From the NCBI RefSeq assembly GCF_000959725.1, contig NZ_CP009323.1:2480001-2544000 (forward strand): a stretch of 64,000 nt of DNA, written 5' to 3'. The notes under the pieces were generated by a model. The model was not told where the DNA came from. It did not search any database and saw nothing but the letters and a program-made list of their open reading frames with translations. This DNA is from Burkholderia gladioli (GTDB taxonomy: Bacteria > Pseudomonadota > Gammaproteobacteria > Burkholderiales > Burkholderiaceae). Below are positions 46,327-56,619 of this stretch, piece after piece. Numbering within the stretch: position 1 is the stretch's first letter; each line of letters opens with the position of its first letter. Made by a program: the position numbers and the translations under genes.

Positions 46327-47232
46327 ATGTCCCTTGCGATCGGCAACGTGAATGGCAGCAACGGCATCGACGCGCTCGGCGGCGCCAACGGCGCGCAAAG
46401 CCAGTTGATCCAGTTGCTGCAGCAGCTCGACAACGCCATCCACCAGTTGCTGGCGCGGATGAGCTCCGACGACGACAACAAGGTCGGCGGGGCATCAGGC
46501 GCGGGCGGTGGCGGTTCGCCCGGTTCGTTTCCGCAGCTCGCCGCCGATCCTTCGGGCGCGGCGGGCGGCGGCGGTGCACCGGCGGCTGCGACGCCTGCCG
46601 CGGCGACCCCGTCTGCCGTGGCAGCACCGCCGGCCGGCGCCGATGCGAGCACGTCCGGCGGCGGTCCCGCCCCCGCCCCCGCCCCCGGTGCCGCAGGGCT
46701 CGGCACCAATGCCGGCGGCGTGCCGCAAGCGGCCGCCAGCAACGGCGTGAGCCCCGATTCGGTGAAGGTGGTGAACACCGGTACCGGCAACGACAAGACC
46801 TTCAACGTCACCAACGACACGAATCGCCCCGAGTCCTTCACCTATTCGGTGCAGGGGCAGAACAAGGGGACCATCACGCTGCAGCCGGGGCAGACGGGGA
46901 CCTTCGTGGCCGGCTCGGGCGATATCGGCGTGCGGATCTCGCCGTCGGACGCGAGCGGCAACACGCATCCCGACGAGGTGCTGTACGAGGACGGCGGCGC
47001 CGACAACGGCCAGCCCGGCGGCGCCGGCAATCCCGATATCAGCAAGGTGGACGGCAACAAGGATTTCGGCGGCAACGCGACCAACATGACGGTCACGCTG
47101 TCGGACGGCAAGAGCGCCGGCGACGGCGATGCGATCCACGCCTACGCGTATTCGACCGACGATGCCGCCTCGATGGGCCTGGCGGGCGACCCCAGCAAGA
47201 CCGCGAACATCGTGCTGTCCGACGCGTCCTGA
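46327..47232 (+). CDS. Harpin-like, candidate type III secreted protein
   Basis: 301 residues with no Cys and no Trp, Gly/Ala/Ser/Pro-rich and acidic. The N-terminus (GNVNGSNGIDALGG) leads to an amphipathic Gln/Leu helix (SQLIQLLQQLDNAIHQLLAR, about 25-44), then a low-complexity linker (about 50-140), then a beta-rich domain (VVNTGTGNDKTFNVTNDTN, TITLQPGQTGTFVAGSGDIG). This composition matches harpins, the heat-stable helper or elicitor proteins of plant pathogens. There is no Sec signal peptide. An imperfect PIP box lies at the correct distance upstream. Name and secretion are inferences. Confidence 0.6.
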   Translation: MSLAIGNVNGSNGIDALGGANGAQSQLIQLLQQLDNAIHQLLARMSSDDDNKVGGASGAGGGGSPGSFPQLAADPSGAAGGGGAPAAATPAAATPSAVAAPPAGADASTSGGGPAPAPAPGAAGLGTNAGGVPQAAASNGVSPDSVKVVNTGTGNDKTFNVTNDTNRPESFTYSVQGQNKGTITLQPGQTGTFVAGSGDIGVRISPSDASGNTHPDEVLYEDGGADNGQPGGAGNPDISKVDGNKDFGGNATNMTVTLSDGKSAGDGDAIHAYAYSTDDAASMGLAGDPSKTANIVLSDAS

Positions 47233-47267
47233 CGGCAGCCGGCGAACCGGCCGGCCGCGTTTCTCGA

Positions 47268-47300
47268 CCCCGCCGGCGTGCCCGGCGGGGTTTTCTTTTT
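47268..47300 (+). terminator. Terminator of the harpin-like gene
   Basis: CCCCGCCGG-(5 nt)-CCGGCGGGG followed by TTTTCTTTTT. Confidence 0.9.
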
Positions 47301-47627
47301 GCGGCCAGGCGCTTCGATCCGGGCCGTGACATGCGCGGCGGAGCGACGGGAGCCGCGCGGTGCCGTCGTCGACGGTTTGGCCGTTGGCGCCCCGATCCGC
47401 ATGCCGCGGTCGAACCCGAGCGCGGCGGGCATGCATCTGGCTAGGGCATGATGAGCGTGTCCGAAACCGTCGCGTCCGCGCTGCCCGCCCAAGCGGTGCG
47501 GCGGCGCTGGCGCACCGGGCCCGTAAACCGCAAGCGGCAGTACCGCCGGACGGCGTCTCCGGCCCATGCCTGGGCCCGTTCCGCCCGATTCGCGCCTGCC
47601 GTCCCGCAATCCGACGAAGGAAGTGGC
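47301..47627. other. Leader region of the repair operon
   Basis: About 327 bases. It may hold the promoter and leader of the MBL exonuclease gene. An ATG at 47448 is in frame with that gene and would add 60 Arg/Ala-rich residues, but has no ribosome site. No other gene is seen. Confidence 0.4.
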
Positions 47628-48773
47628 GTGGATTCATCCTCCGATCTGATCGTCGCCCGCCCCGAGGGCCTGTACTGCCCGGCCGGCGATTTTTACATCG
47701 ACCCCTGGCGCCCGGTCGAGCGCGCCGTGATCACGCATGCGCATGCCGACCACGCGCGCCCCGGGCATGGCCGATATCTCGCTGCCCGGCCCGGTGTCGG
47801 CGTGCTGCGCTCGCGGCTGCCGCAGGCTCAGGTGCAGGCCCTGCCGTATGGCGAAGCGATCGCGCTCGGCGATGCGCGCGTGTCGCTGCATCCCGCCGGC
47901 CACGTGCTGGGCTCGGCGCAGGTGCGCGTCGAGCATGCCGGCCGGGTCTGGGTCGCTTCGGGCGACTACAAGCTGGAGCCGGATCCGACCTGCGCGCCGT
48001 TCGAACCGGTGCGGTGCGACACCTTCATCACCGAGTCCACCTTCGGCCTGCCGATCTATCGCTGGGAGCCGACCGCGACGATCCTCGCCGGCATCGACGC
48101 GTGGTGGCGCCACAATGCGGCCGAAGGCCGGGCCTCGGTGCTGTTCTGCTATGCGTTCGGCAAGGCGCAGCGCGTGCTGGCCGGCATCGATCGCGGCATC
48201 GGCCCGATTTTCTGCCACGGCGCGGTCGAGCCGCTCAATCGCGCGTACCGGGAGGCGGGCGTCGATCTGCCCGACACGCGCCTGGTCTCCGAGGTGCCCG
48301 CGCGCGACAAGGCCGCGTTTCGCGGCGCGCTGATCATCGCGCCGCCGTCCGCGCAGGGCAGCGCCTGGATGCGCCGTTTCGGCGACTACAGCGATGCCTT
48401 CGCCTCCGGCTGGATGCGCTTGCGCGGCACGCGACGCCGGCGCGGCGTCGATCGCGGCTTCGTGCTCTCGGATCACGCGGATTGGCCGGGGCTGCTGCAG
48501 GCGATCGACGCGACGGGCGCCGCTCGCGTGATCGTCACGCATGGACAGGTCGAGCCGATGGTGCGCTGGCTCAATGAGCACGGCAAGCAGGCGGGCGCGT
48601 TCGCGACCGAGTACGGCGACGAGGCCGATGAAGGCGCACCCGCGCCGGAGGCGGCGTCGGATGCCGCGCCGAGCGCGGCGGTGGGCGCGGCAGCCGATAC
48701 GTCGCCCTCGCGGCGGACGCCGCCGTCGGCCCCGGACGCCGGCGAGCACGAGAGCGCGGAGCCCCGGCGATGA
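47628..48773 (+). CDS. Ligase-associated MBL/beta-CASP DNA exonuclease
   Basis: 381 residues. The metallo-beta-lactamase motif HAHADH (37-42) after VERAVIT, with LHPAGHVLGSAQV, ESTFGLP and LSDHADW, matches the exonuclease of the ligase/Lhr repair cluster. GTG 47628 is chosen for its GAAGGAAG site; ATG 47448 would add a low-complexity extension. The C-terminal 45 residues (Ala/Pro/Ser-rich) extend beyond the fold. Its stop overlaps the ligase start (ATGA). It probably trims 3' or 5' ends before ligation. Confidence 0.88.
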   Translation: MDSSSDLIVARPEGLYCPAGDFYIDPWRPVERAVITHAHADHARPGHGRYLAARPGVGVLRSRLPQAQVQALPYGEAIALGDARVSLHPAGHVLGSAQVRVEHAGRVWVASGDYKLEPDPTCAPFEPVRCDTFITESTFGLPIYRWEPTATILAGIDAWWRHNAAEGRASVLFCYAFGKAQRVLAGIDRGIGPIFCHGAVEPLNRAYREAGVDLPDTRLVSEVPARDKAAFRGALIIAPPSAQGSAWMRRFGDYSDAFASGWMRLRGTRRRRGVDRGFVLSDHADWPGLLQAIDATGAARVIVTHGQVEPMVRWLNEHGKQAGAFATEYGDEADEGAPAPEAASDAAPSAAVGAAADTSPSRRTPPSAPDAGEHESAEPRR

Positions 48774-50440
48774 AACGATTCGCGGCCCTGTATGCGGCGC
48801 TCGATGCGACCACCTCGACCCAGGTGAAGCTCGAGGCGCTGGTCGCCTATTTCTCGGCGGCCGAACCCGAGGATGCCGCCTGGGCTTCGTATTTCCTCGC
48901 CGGCGGCAAGCCGCGCCAGTCGGTGCCGACCCGCCTGCTCGCGCAATGCGCGCGCGATCGCGCCGGGCTGCCCGACTGGCTGTTCGAGGAGTCGTATCAG
49001 GCGGTCGGCGATCTGGCCGAGACCATCGCGCACGTGCTGCCGCCCGCCACGCGCGCCTCGTCATTGGGCCTGGCGCAATGGATCGAGACGCGCGTGCTGA
49101 CCTTGCGCGGCAGCGAGCCCGAGGCCCTGCGCGAGCGCCTGGTCGGCTACTGGGACGAGTTGGACTGGAGCGAGCGTTTCCTGCTGACCAAGCTGATCGG
49201 CGGCGGATTTCGCGTCGGCGTGTCGCGTCAACTGGTGGTGCGCGCGCTGGCGGCCGTCGCGGGCGTCGATCACAAGCGCATCGCGCAGCGCATGGTCGGC
49301 TGGACCGATTCCCGCCAGGCGCCCGACGCCGCGCGCTATCTGCGGCTGATCGCGGCCGAGCCGCAGGGCGATGCCGTCGCCGTCGCCACGCACGAGAGCG
49401 ATCTCGGGCTGCCCTATCCGTTCTTCCTGGCGCATCCGTTGCAGGCCGATCCGGCCACGCTCGGCCCGATCGGCGACTGGCTGGTGGAGTGGAAATGGGA
49501 TGGCATCCGCGCGCAACTGGTGAAGCGCGCCGGGCGCGTGTGGATCTGGTCGCGCGGCGAGGACCTGCTGACCGAGCGCTTTCCGGAGCTGGCGGCGCTC
49601 GGCGAGGCCTTGCCCGAGGGCACCGTGGTCGACGGCGAAATCCTTGCCTGGGAGCCGGGAGCCGACACGCCGCTGCCGTTCGCGAGGCTGCAGCCGCGCA
49701 TCACGCGCAAGTCGCTCAGCAAGCGCGTGCTCGCCGATTCGCCGGCCGCGCTGCGCGCCTACGACCTGCTCGAGGAGGGCGGCCGCGACCTGCGCACCGA
49801 ACCGCTCGCGCGGCGTCGCGCGCGGCTGGAGGCGCTGGCCGAAGCCTTGCCGGCCGGCGAGGCCGGCGTGGCGCTGCGCGTCTCGCCGCTGGTCGAGGCG
49901 GCTGACTGGCCGGCGCTGGCGGCGCTGCGCGAGCAGAGCCGCGCGCGCGGCGTCGAAGGACTGATGCTGAAGCAGCGCGCCTCGATGTACGGCGTCGGGC
50001 GCACCAAGGCCGCCGGTACCTGGTGGAAGTGGAAGATCGATCCCTACGCGATCGACGCGGTGCTGTTGTACGCGCAGCGCGGCCATGGCCGGCGCGCGAG
50101 CCTTTACACGGACTTCACCTTCGCGGTGTGGGACGAGATGGACGGCGTGCGCACCCTGGTGCCGTTCGCCAAGGCGTATTCGGGGCTGACCGACGAGGAG
50201 ATGCGCCAGGTCGACGCCATCGTGCGGCGTACCACGATCGAGAAGTTCGGCCCGGTGCGCAGCGTGACGCCGAGCCTGGTGTTCGAGATCGGTTTCGAGG
50301 GCATCCAGGCCAGCACGCGGCACAAATCGGGGATCGCGGTGCGTTTCCCGCGCATGCTGCGCTGGCGCACCGACAAATCGATCGAGGACGCGGACACGCT
50401 GGCGATGCTGAAGGGCTTCCTGGACGAGGCGCCGGCATGA
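48770..50440 (+). CDS. ATP-dependent DNA ligase (repair-cluster type)
   Basis: 556 residues. Nucleotidyltransferase motif I is K242-W-D-G ([11 protein letters not shown]), with [10 protein letters not shown] (motif III), [12 protein letters not shown] (motif IV) and [10 protein letters not shown] (motif V). An N-terminal DNA-binding domain precedes it ([20 protein letters not shown]). This is the ATP ligase that lies between the MBL exonuclease and Lhr helicase genes, not LigA or LigD. Both ends overlap neighbours by 4 nt. Confidence 0.93.
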   Translation: MKRFAALYAALDATTSTQVKLEALVAYFSAAEPEDAAWASYFLAGGKPRQSVPTRLLAQCARDRAGLPDWLFEESYQAVGDLAETIAHVLPPATRASSLGLAQWIETRVLTLRGSEPEALRERLVGYWDELDWSERFLLTKLIGGGFRVGVSRQLVVRALAAVAGVDHKRIAQRMVGWTDSRQAPDAARYLRLIAAEPQGDAVAVATHESDLGLPYPFFLAHPLQADPATLGPIGDWLVEWKWDGIRAQLVKRAGRVWIWSRGEDLLTERFPELAALGEALPEGTVVDGEILAWEPGADTPLPFARLQPRITRKSLSKRVLADSPAALRAYDLLEEGGRDLRTEPLARRRARLEALAEALPAGEAGVALRVSPLVEAADWPALAALREQSRARGVEGLMLKQRASMYGVGRTKAAGTWWKWKIDPYAIDAVLLYAQRGHGRRASLYTDFTFAVWDEMDGVRTLVPFAKAYSGLTDEEMRQVDAIVRRTTIEKFGPVRSVTPSLVFEIGFEGIQASTRHKSGIAVRFPRMLRWRTDKSIEDADTLAMLKGFLDEAPA

Positions 50441-53199
50441 GCGCGGCGCGACGGCGCGATCGGCGCGAGGCAGGGGCGCTCGGCGACGGTGTCGACGTCG
50501 AACCCGCCGGCGGGTCGGCAGGCAGAGTCGACACGGGGCACGCCGCGCCTGCCGGCGGCGATTCCGGGCGGGCCGAGACGGCGCCGCCCGGCCGCCGCGC
50601 GCCGCGCGGGCGCCGGATTCCATTGAGCCGGGCGGCACAGGCGCGACACGATGCGGCCGCCGAAGCGTTTGTGCCGGCCACCTTCGAATTCGACGCGGCG
50701 CGTGCCGCCGAGCCGATCGCCGGGCGGATTGCCGCCTGGTTCGCGTCGCGGCGCCGCGAGCCGTTCGACTTCCAGCGGCAGGTCTGGCACGAGATCGCAC
50801 GCGGCGCCAGCGGCCTGCTGCATGCCACGACGGGCGCCGGCAAGACCTTGGCGGTCTGGCTCGGCGCGCTGGCCGCCTACGCCGAGGCGAACGCGGCGTG
50901 GCCGGGCGCGGCATCGTCCCGCCGCGGCCCGTTGCCGGCGCCGCTGACCGTGCTCTGGATCACGCCGATGCGCGCGCTGGCCGCCGACAGCGCGCGTGCC
51001 CTGCAGGGCGCCGTGCTCGACTTGTCGGTGCCCTGGACGGTCGGCCTGCGCACCGGCGACACGCCGTCGAGCGAGCGGGCGCGGCAGGATCGCCGCATGC
51101 CGTCGGCGCTCGTGACGACGCCGGAAAGCCTCTCGCTGATGCTCACGCGCGTCGACGCGGGCGACACCTTCGCGCAGCTGCGGCTGGTGGTGGTCGACGA
51201 GTGGCACGAACTGCTCGGCAGCAAGCGCGGCACGCAGGTCCAGCTCGCCATCGCGAGGCTCGCGGCGTGGCGGCCGGATCTGCAGGTATGGGGCTTGTCG
51301 GCGACGCTCGGCAACCTGCCGCTGGCCAGCGACGCGCTGCTGCACGCGGTGCGCACGCCGCGCGCGCTGGTGCGCGGCACGCTGCCGAAGCCGCTCGTCG
51401 TCGATACGCTGATCCCGGACACCATCGAGCGCTTCCCCTGGGGCGGCCATCTCGGCACGCGCCAGGTCGGCGCGGTGGCCGACGGGATCGACGCGGCCGC
51501 CAGCGCGCTGGTGTTCACCAACACGCGCTCGCAGGCCGAACTCTGGTACCAGGCCTTGCTCGAACGGCGCCCGGACTGGGCCGGCCTGATCGCGCTGCAT
51601 CATGGCTCGCTCGACAAGAGCGTTCGCGACTGGGTCGAGCAGGGCCTGAAGGCGGGGCGGCTGAAGGCGGTTGTCTGCACCTCGAGCCTGGATCTCGGCG
51701 TCGATTTCCTGCCGGTCGAGCGCGTGTTCCAGATCGGCTCGCCCAAGGGCGTCGCGCGCCTGATGCAGCGCGCCGGCCGCTCGGGTCACGCGCCGGGGCG
51801 CACCTCGCGCGTGACCATCGTGCCGACCCATGCGCTGGAACTGGTGGAGGCCGCGGCGGCGCGCTGGGCCATCGAGGGCGGCCGGATCGAGGCGCGCGAG
51901 ATGCCGCTGAAACCGCTCGACGTGCTGGTCCAGCACCTGGTGACGATCGCGATCGGCGGCGGCTTCCGGCGCGACGCGATGTTCGCCGAGGTGCGACGCG
52001 CCTATGCCTACCGGGATCTGGGCGAGGCCGAGTTCGATTGGGCGCTCGCCTTCGTGGAGCGCGGCGGCACCTCGCTGGGCGCCTATCCCGACTATCACCG
52101 CGTGGTCGTCGGCGACGACGGGGTCTATCGCGTGCCGCGCGAGGAACTGGTGCGCCGGCATCGCAACAATATCGGCACCATCGTCGGCAACGCGACGATC
52201 CAGGTCGCGTTCCTGTCCGGCGGCCGGATCGGGGCGATGGAGGAGTCGTTCGTGGCCCGGCTGAAACCGGGCGACGTGTTCACCTTCGGCGGCCGGGCGC
52301 TCGAACTCGTCCGCGTGCGCGACATGACGGCCTACGTGAAGCGCGCGAGCTCGACGCGCGGCGCGATCCCGCAATGGGCCGGCAGCCGGATGCCGCTGTC
52401 GTCGGAACTGGCCGAGGCCGCGCTCGCGATGCTCGCGCGGGCCGCCGACGGCATCTTCGACGAGCCGGAAATGCGCGCGGTGCGTCCGCTGCTGGAGTTG
52501 CAGGCCGCCTGGTCGGCCTTGCCCGCGCCCGGCGTGCTGGTCGCCGAGGCCGTCCGCAGCCGCGAAGGACATCATTTCTTCTGCTACCCGTTCGCGGGCC
52601 GCACCGCGCATGTCGGGCTCGGCTCGCTGATCGCCTGGCGGGTCGCGCGCGAGCGGCCGAGCACCTTCTCGATCTCGATGAACGACTACGGCTTCGAGCT
52701 GCTGTCCGCGCAGCCGTTCGACTGGGGCGCGCTGATCGACGGCGGCCTGTTTTCGCCGGATGGACTGGAGCACGACATCCTCGCGAGCCTGAATGCGTCG
52801 GAGCTGTCGGCGCGCCGCTTTCGCGAGATCGCCAGGGTGTCGGGGTTGGTGTTCCAGGGACATCCGGCGCAACAGAAAAGCGCGCGGCAACTGCAGGCCT
52901 CGAGCGGCCTGTTCTACGAGGTGTTTCGCCGGCACGACAGCGGCAACCTGCTGCTCGCCCAGGCCGACCAGGAGGTGCTGGAGCAGGAGCTCGAGCTGGA
53001 GCGGATGCGTGCGGCGCTGGAACGCATGAGCACCAGCCGGCTGGCCTTGAGCACGCCCGACAAGCCGACGCCGTTCGCGTTTCCGTTGATCGTGGGGCGG
53101 CTGCGCGAGAAGCTGAGCACCGAGACGCTCGCCGATCGGGTCGCGAGGATGCTCGCGGATCTCGAAAAAACCGCGGCGCGCGGCGGGCGCGGATCATGA
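50437..53199 (+). CDS. Lhr-type ligase-associated DEXH helicase
   Basis: 920 residues. An Arg/Gly-rich unordered N-terminus of about 75 residues precedes the helicase core: Walker A TTGAGKT (131-137), DEWH box in [20 protein letters not shown], and [20 protein letters not shown] with QRAGRSGH. The C-terminal Lhr domain follows. Lhr-Core enzymes are 3'-5' ssDNA translocases induced by DNA damage in several bacteria. ATG overlaps the ligase stop, and the end overlaps the phosphoesterase start. Confidence 0.92.
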   Translation: MSAARRRDRREAGALGDGVDVEPAGGSAGRVDTGHAAPAGGDSGRAETAPPGRRAPRGRRIPLSRAAQARHDAAAEAFVPATFEFDAARAAEPIAGRIAAWFASRRREPFDFQRQVWHEIARGASGLLHATTGAGKTLAVWLGALAAYAEANAAWPGAASSRRGPLPAPLTVLWITPMRALAADSARALQGAVLDLSVPWTVGLRTGDTPSSERARQDRRMPSALVTTPESLSLMLTRVDAGDTFAQLRLVVVDEWHELLGSKRGTQVQLAIARLAAWRPDLQVWGLSATLGNLPLASDALLHAVRTPRALVRGTLPKPLVVDTLIPDTIERFPWGGHLGTRQVGAVADGIDAAASALVFTNTRSQAELWYQALLERRPDWAGLIALHHGSLDKSVRDWVEQGLKAGRLKAVVCTSSLDLGVDFLPVERVFQIGSPKGVARLMQRAGRSGHAPGRTSRVTIVPTHALELVEAAAARWAIEGGRIEAREMPLKPLDVLVQHLVTIAIGGGFRRDAMFAEVRRAYAYRDLGEAEFDWALAFVERGGTSLGAYPDYHRVVVGDDGVYRVPREELVRRHRNNIGTIVGNATIQVAFLSGGRIGAMEESFVARLKPGDVFTFGGRALELVRVRDMTAYVKRASSTRGAIPQWAGSRMPLSSELAEAALAMLARAADGIFDEPEMRAVRPLLELQAAWSALPAPGVLVAEAVRSREGHHFFCYPFAGRTAHVGLGSLIAWRVARERPSTFSISMNDYGFELLSAQPFDWGALIDGGLFSPDGLEHDILASLNASELSARRFREIARVSGLVFQGHPAQQKSARQLQASSGLFYEVFRRHDSGNLLLAQADQEVLEQELELERMRAALERMSTSRLALSTPDKPTPFAFPLIVGRLREKLSTETLADRVARMLADLEKTAARGGRGS

Positions 53200-53858
53200 G
53201 CGCCGATGCGCTGACCATCGAGCTGAACGGCCATCCGCTGATGTTGAGCGCGAAGCGCGCGGCCTTCGATCCGGTGCGCGGCTGCCTGCTGGTCGCGGAT
53301 GCGCACCTGGGCAAGGACGCGGTGTTTCGCGCGCGCGGCATTCCGGTGCCGGCCGGCTCGACCGGCGAAACGCTGGCGCGGCTCGATCGCTTGATCGCGA
53401 GCTATCTGCCGGAATCGATCGTGTTTCTCGGGGATCTGCTGCACGCGCGCGAATCGCATGCGGACGACACCCTGGCACCGCTGCGGGCATGGCGGCGTGC
53501 ACATCGGGGCTTGCGGCTGGTGCTGGTGGAGGGCAACCACGATCGGCATGCGGGCGCGCTGGCCGCGGAATTCGGCGTGGAGACGGTGGCCGAGCCCTAT
53601 CGGCTCGGTCCATGGGCGCTGTGCCATCACCCGGGGGAAATCGACGGCGCCTACGCGCTGGCCGGCCACGAGCATCCGGTACTGGCGCTAAAAGGGCAGG
53701 GCGACCGCCTGCGGCTGCCGTGTTTTCGCTTCGGCGCGCGCGCGGGCGTGTTGCCGGCGTTCGGCGCGTTCACGGGCGGGCATGATGTGGGGGCGCCTCG
53801 TGCGGACGAGCGGCGCTACGTGATCGGCGGCGATCGGGTGTTCCGCGTCGGAGCCTGA
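53196..53858 (+). CDS. pdeM: Ligase-associated metallophosphoesterase (PdeM-type)
   Basis: 220 residues. Calcineurin-like motifs are DAHLGKD, GDLLHAR, GNHDRH and GHEHP. This is the fourth member of the exonuclease-ligase-helicase set and is a Mn-dependent phosphodiesterase in characterised relatives. ATGA overlap with the helicase gene implies coupled translation of all four. Confidence 0.9.
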   Translation: MSADALTIELNGHPLMLSAKRAAFDPVRGCLLVADAHLGKDAVFRARGIPVPAGSTGETLARLDRLIASYLPESIVFLGDLLHARESHADDTLAPLRAWRRAHRGLRLVLVEGNHDRHAGALAAEFGVETVAEPYRLGPWALCHHPGEIDGAYALAGHEHPVLALKGQGDRLRLPCFRFGARAGVLPAFGAFTGGHDVGAPRADERRYVIGGDRVFRVGA

Positions 53859-53903
53859 CGGGCGGCGCGGCGCCAGGCTCGGCGATACGGCAGGCGAGGA
53901 CGC

Positions 53904-53940
53904 AACAAAAAACCCGCGGAGCCAGGGGCCGACGCGGGTT
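53904..53940 (-). terminator. Terminator of ssrA
   Basis: AACCCGCG/CGCGGGTT with a nested GGCC-type interior; on the minus strand it is followed by TTTTTTGTT. Confidence 0.8.
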
Positions 53941-53975
53941 TCTTGCTTGATGCCGGTAATGCTCAGGGTATTCGG

Positions 53976-54345
53976 TGGTGGAGACGGCGGGAATCGAACC
54001 CGCGTCCAGAAGCGGTCCACGACCAGTTCTACATGTTTAGTTCTGTCTTTTGATTTAACCGCCACGTCGCGGACGAACACGCTGCGGGACGGCGATCCGC
54101 TAGGTTTTCGACCCTGTCGTCGCGGCGCCGACAGGGCTTAACTGACGTAAATGACCTCTGGCGGTATTGCTACCGGTCTTGCGACACTAGCCCGTCAGTG
54201 AACTAGGCAGAGGACGGCGGCCCTTAGGCTGCCAGTGCGAACGTTTCGTCGTTTGCAGTTACGTTTTTCCCATTGATTAACGAGGTGACGGGTCCTCGAC
54301 ATGCCCTAGCCGCTTCGCAACCCCTGTCGAAACCAGGTCGCCCCC
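53976..54345 (-). ncRNA. ssrA: tmRNA
   Basis: One-piece transfer-messenger RNA, about 370 nt. The 5' end is GGGGGCGACCTGGTTTCGAC and the 3' end is the tRNA-like TTCGATTCCCGCCGTCTCCA with encoded CCA. The tag frame at 54224-54256 encodes ANDETFALAA and a stop. It rescues stalled ribosomes. The exact 5' base may differ by 1-2 nt. Confidence 0.95.
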
Positions 54346-54356
54346 ACGGACCCAAC

Positions 54357-54362
54357 ATTATA
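54357..54362 (-). promoter_or_regulatory. -10 of ssrA inside the gph stop codon
   Basis: Minus-strand TATAAT (exact consensus) contains the TAA stop of gph (CTATAATG). The -35 would lie within gph and is weak. It starts about 11 nt upstream of the tmRNA 5' end. Confidence 0.6.
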
Positions 54363-55074
54363 GCGCAACATTGCGCAGCAGCTCGCGCAATCCCTTCGTG
54401 GTCGCGGCGAAATGCTGCGCCTGCCAGCGCTCGGGCGGCACGCCGTCGCCGCAATAGCCGTAGGCGGCCGCGATGGTCGGCATGCCGGCCGCTGCGCCGG
54501 CATGGATATCGCGCAGGTCGTCGCCGACATAGACGATGCGTGGCGGTGCGATGCTCATCTGCGCGGCCGCATGCAGCAGCGGCGCCGGATGGGGCTTGGC
54601 GTGCGGCGTGGTATCGCCGCAGACGACGCTGGCCGCGCGCGCGGCCAGCCCGAGCAGGGCCACCAGCGGCTCGGTCAGCCGCGTTGCCTTGTTGGTGACG
54701 ATGCCCCAGCGCACGCCGCGCGCGTCGAGCTCGTCGAGCAGTTCGGCGATGCCGGGAAACAACACCGTCTTCACGCAGAGCGCGCCCGCATAGTTGGCCA
54801 GGAACTCCTGGCGCATCGCCTCGTAGCCGGGCGCCTCGGGCGTGATGCCGAAGCCGCCGCCGAGCAGGCCGCGCGCGCCGGCCGAGGCGAGCGGGCGCAG
54901 TAGCTCGAGCGGCGTTTCGGCCAGGCCGCGCTCGCGCTGCATCTTGTGGACCGCGCCGGCCAGGTCGGGCGCCGTATCGGCGAGCGTGCCGTCGAGGTCG
55001 AACAGGACCGCCTCGCAGTGGGAGAGATCGGCGGCGGCAGTGGCCGGGGCAAGCGGGGAGGCGGGCGTGCTCAT
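54358..55074 (-). CDS. gph: Phosphoglycolate phosphatase
   Basis: 238 residues of the HAD superfamily. The nucleophile motif D26-L-D28-GTLADT, WGIVTNKA (motif II), KPHPAPLL (motif III Lys) and YVGDDLRDIHAG (motif IV) are all intact. It removes phosphoglycolate formed in DNA repair or oxygenase reactions. It lies 30 nt downstream of ubiG, as in many proteobacteria. Confidence 0.93.
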   Translation of the reverse strand: MSTPASPLAPATAAADLSHCEAVLFDLDGTLADTAPDLAGAVHKMQRERGLAETPLELLRPLASAGARGLLGGGFGITPEAPGYEAMRQEFLANYAGALCVKTVLFPGIAELLDELDARGVRWGIVTNKATRLTEPLVALLGLAARAASVVCGDTTPHAKPHPAPLLHAAAQMSIAPPRIVYVGDDLRDIHAGAAAGMPTIAAAYGYCGDGVPPERWQAQHFAATTKGLRELLRNVAL

Positions 55075-55104
55075 GCGTTCGGTAGGCGGGGCAGGGTGGA
55101 TCGA

Positions 55105-55803
55105 TCAGGCGTGGCGGCGGCAGGCGACCAGGTAATTCACGTCGGTGTCGTTCGACAGCGAGAAGCGCTTGCTCAGCGGCTGGTAGGTGATGCCGCGAAT
55201 CTCGGCCACGTGCAGGTCGGTCGCGCGGATGAAGCCGGCCAGCTCGGACGGCTTGATGAAGCGCGCGTAATCGTGCGTGCCCTTGGGCAGCAACTGCGCG
55301 ATGTACTCGGCGCCGATCACGGCCAGCAGGTAGGACTTGAGGTTGCGGTTCAGGGTCGAGAAGAACACCCAGCCGCCCGGCTTGACCAGTGCCGAGCAGG
55401 CGGCGATCACGCCGGCCGGCGAGGGTACGTGCTCGAGCATCTCCATGCAGGTGACGACGTCGTAGCTGCCGGGCTCGCGCTCGGCGATCGCCTCGGCGGC
55501 GATTGCCTCGTAGTCGACCGTGACGCCGCTCTCCAGGCTGTGCAGGTCGGCCACCCCGAGCGCCTCGGTCGACAGGTCGATGCCCTTGACCTGGGCGCCC
55601 AGGCCCGCCATCGATTCGGACAGGATCCCGCCGCCGCAGCCGATGTCCAGCACGCGCTTGCCGGCCAGGTGCGCATGCGCGTCGATCCAGCCGAGACGGA
55701 CCGGATTGAGGTCGTGCAGCGGTTTGAACTCGGCGTTCGGATCCCACCACTTATGGGCGAGATCGCTGAATTTCTGTAGTTCGTGCGGGTCGGCGTTGGT
55801 CAT
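55105..55803 (-). CDS. ubiG: Ubiquinone biosynthesis O-methyltransferase
   Basis: 232 residues. SAM-binding [16 protein letters not shown], then [12 protein letters not shown], and EMLEHVPSP, with [20 protein letters not shown] at the start diagnostic of UbiG. It methylates two hydroxyls in ubiquinone synthesis. It forms an operon with gph. Confidence 0.96.
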   Translation of the reverse strand: MTNADPHELQKFSDLAHKWWDPNAEFKPLHDLNPVRLGWIDAHAHLAGKRVLDIGCGGGILSESMAGLGAQVKGIDLSTEALGVADLHSLESGVTVDYEAIAAEAIAEREPGSYDVVTCMEMLEHVPSPAGVIAACSALVKPGGWVFFSTLNRNLKSYLLAVIGAEYIAQLLPKGTHDYARFIKPSELAGFIRATDLHVAEIRGITYQPLSKRFSLSNDTDVNYLVACRRHA

Positions 55804-55899
55804 GTCGGCAAGCGAATAGCGCGGAAAGGGAGCGAGCCCCGAGTATATAAGCGGCGGTTGGCGGCTGCCAGCAAGCGGCCGGCGCCGGCCGCCGGAATG

Positions 55900-55924
55900 A
55901 AAAAGCCCCGCCGAGGCGGGGCTT
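55900..55924 (-). terminator. Terminator of ompA-family gene
   Basis: AAGCCCCGCC-TC-GGCGGGGCTT followed by TTT on the minus strand, 38 nt after the stop. Confidence 0.85.
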
Positions 55925-55962
55925 CAAGGCTGCGGTAACCCGAGAGGTTACTGCCTGCCCAT

Positions 55963-56619
55963 TTACTTCTGCACTTGTTGCGTGCCGACCACTTCGACTT
56001 CCACGCGGCGGTCCGGAGCCAGGCAGGCGATGAGCTGCTTGCGGTTCTTCTGGTTGCAGCCAGTCGTGACCGGGTTGCGCTTGCCCTTGCCTTCCGTGTA
56101 GACCTTGCTCGACTCGACACCCTTGCTGACCAGGTACGACTTGACGGCTTGCGCGCGGCGCAGCGACAGACGGTCGTTGTACTTGTCCGAGCCGATGCGG
56201 TCGGTGTAGCCCGTTGCGACCACGACTTCGACGTTCATGCCCTGGATCTTGGCTGCCAGTTCGTCCAGCTTCTGCTTGCCCAGCGGCTTGAGCGTAGCCT
56301 TGTCGAAGTCGAACAGTGCGTCAGCTTGATACGTGATCTTCTGGCTCGTGATGGCCGGCGGAGCAACCGGAGCGACCGGCGTCGGAGCCGGTGCCTGCGC
56401 GACCAGCGCGCCATCGCACTTCGCGTTCGCCGTGGCCGGCGTCCAGAACGCGTCGCGCCAGCAAAGCTCGTTCGTGCCGTTCATCCACACGTATTCGCCC
56501 GTGCCATTCACCCAGTTGTCATTCACGGCTTGTCGCGATGCCGGCACCGATTGTGCCGAAGCGGATGCAGCCACTACTGCGGTAGCTGCAATGAACGCGA
56601 GCTTTGAAAATTTATTCAT
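55963..56619 (-). CDS. ompA: OmpA-family outer-membrane protein
   Basis: 218 residues. Signal peptide (1-22, ASASA), then a short segment with WVNGTGEYVWMNGTNELCW and an Ala/Pro linker, then the peptidoglycan-binding OmpA C-terminal domain (ALFDFDKATLKPLGKQKLDE, TGYTDRIGSDKYNDRLSLRR). It lacks the 8-strand barrel of E. coli OmpA, so it is a short OmpA-like anchor. GAGGAG precedes the ATG. TATACT at 56696-56701 (minus strand) is a likely -10 with a 70-nt leader. Confidence 0.92.
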   Translation of the reverse strand: MNKFSKLAFIAATAVVAASASAQSVPASRQAVNDNWVNGTGEYVWMNGTNELCWRDAFWTPATANAKCDGALVAQAPAPTPVAPVAPPAITSQKITYQADALFDFDKATLKPLGKQKLDELAAKIQGMNVEVVVATGYTDRIGSDKYNDRLSLRRAQAVKSYLVSKGVESSKVYTEGKGKRNPVTTGCNQKNRKQLIACLAPDRRVEVEVVGTQQVQK

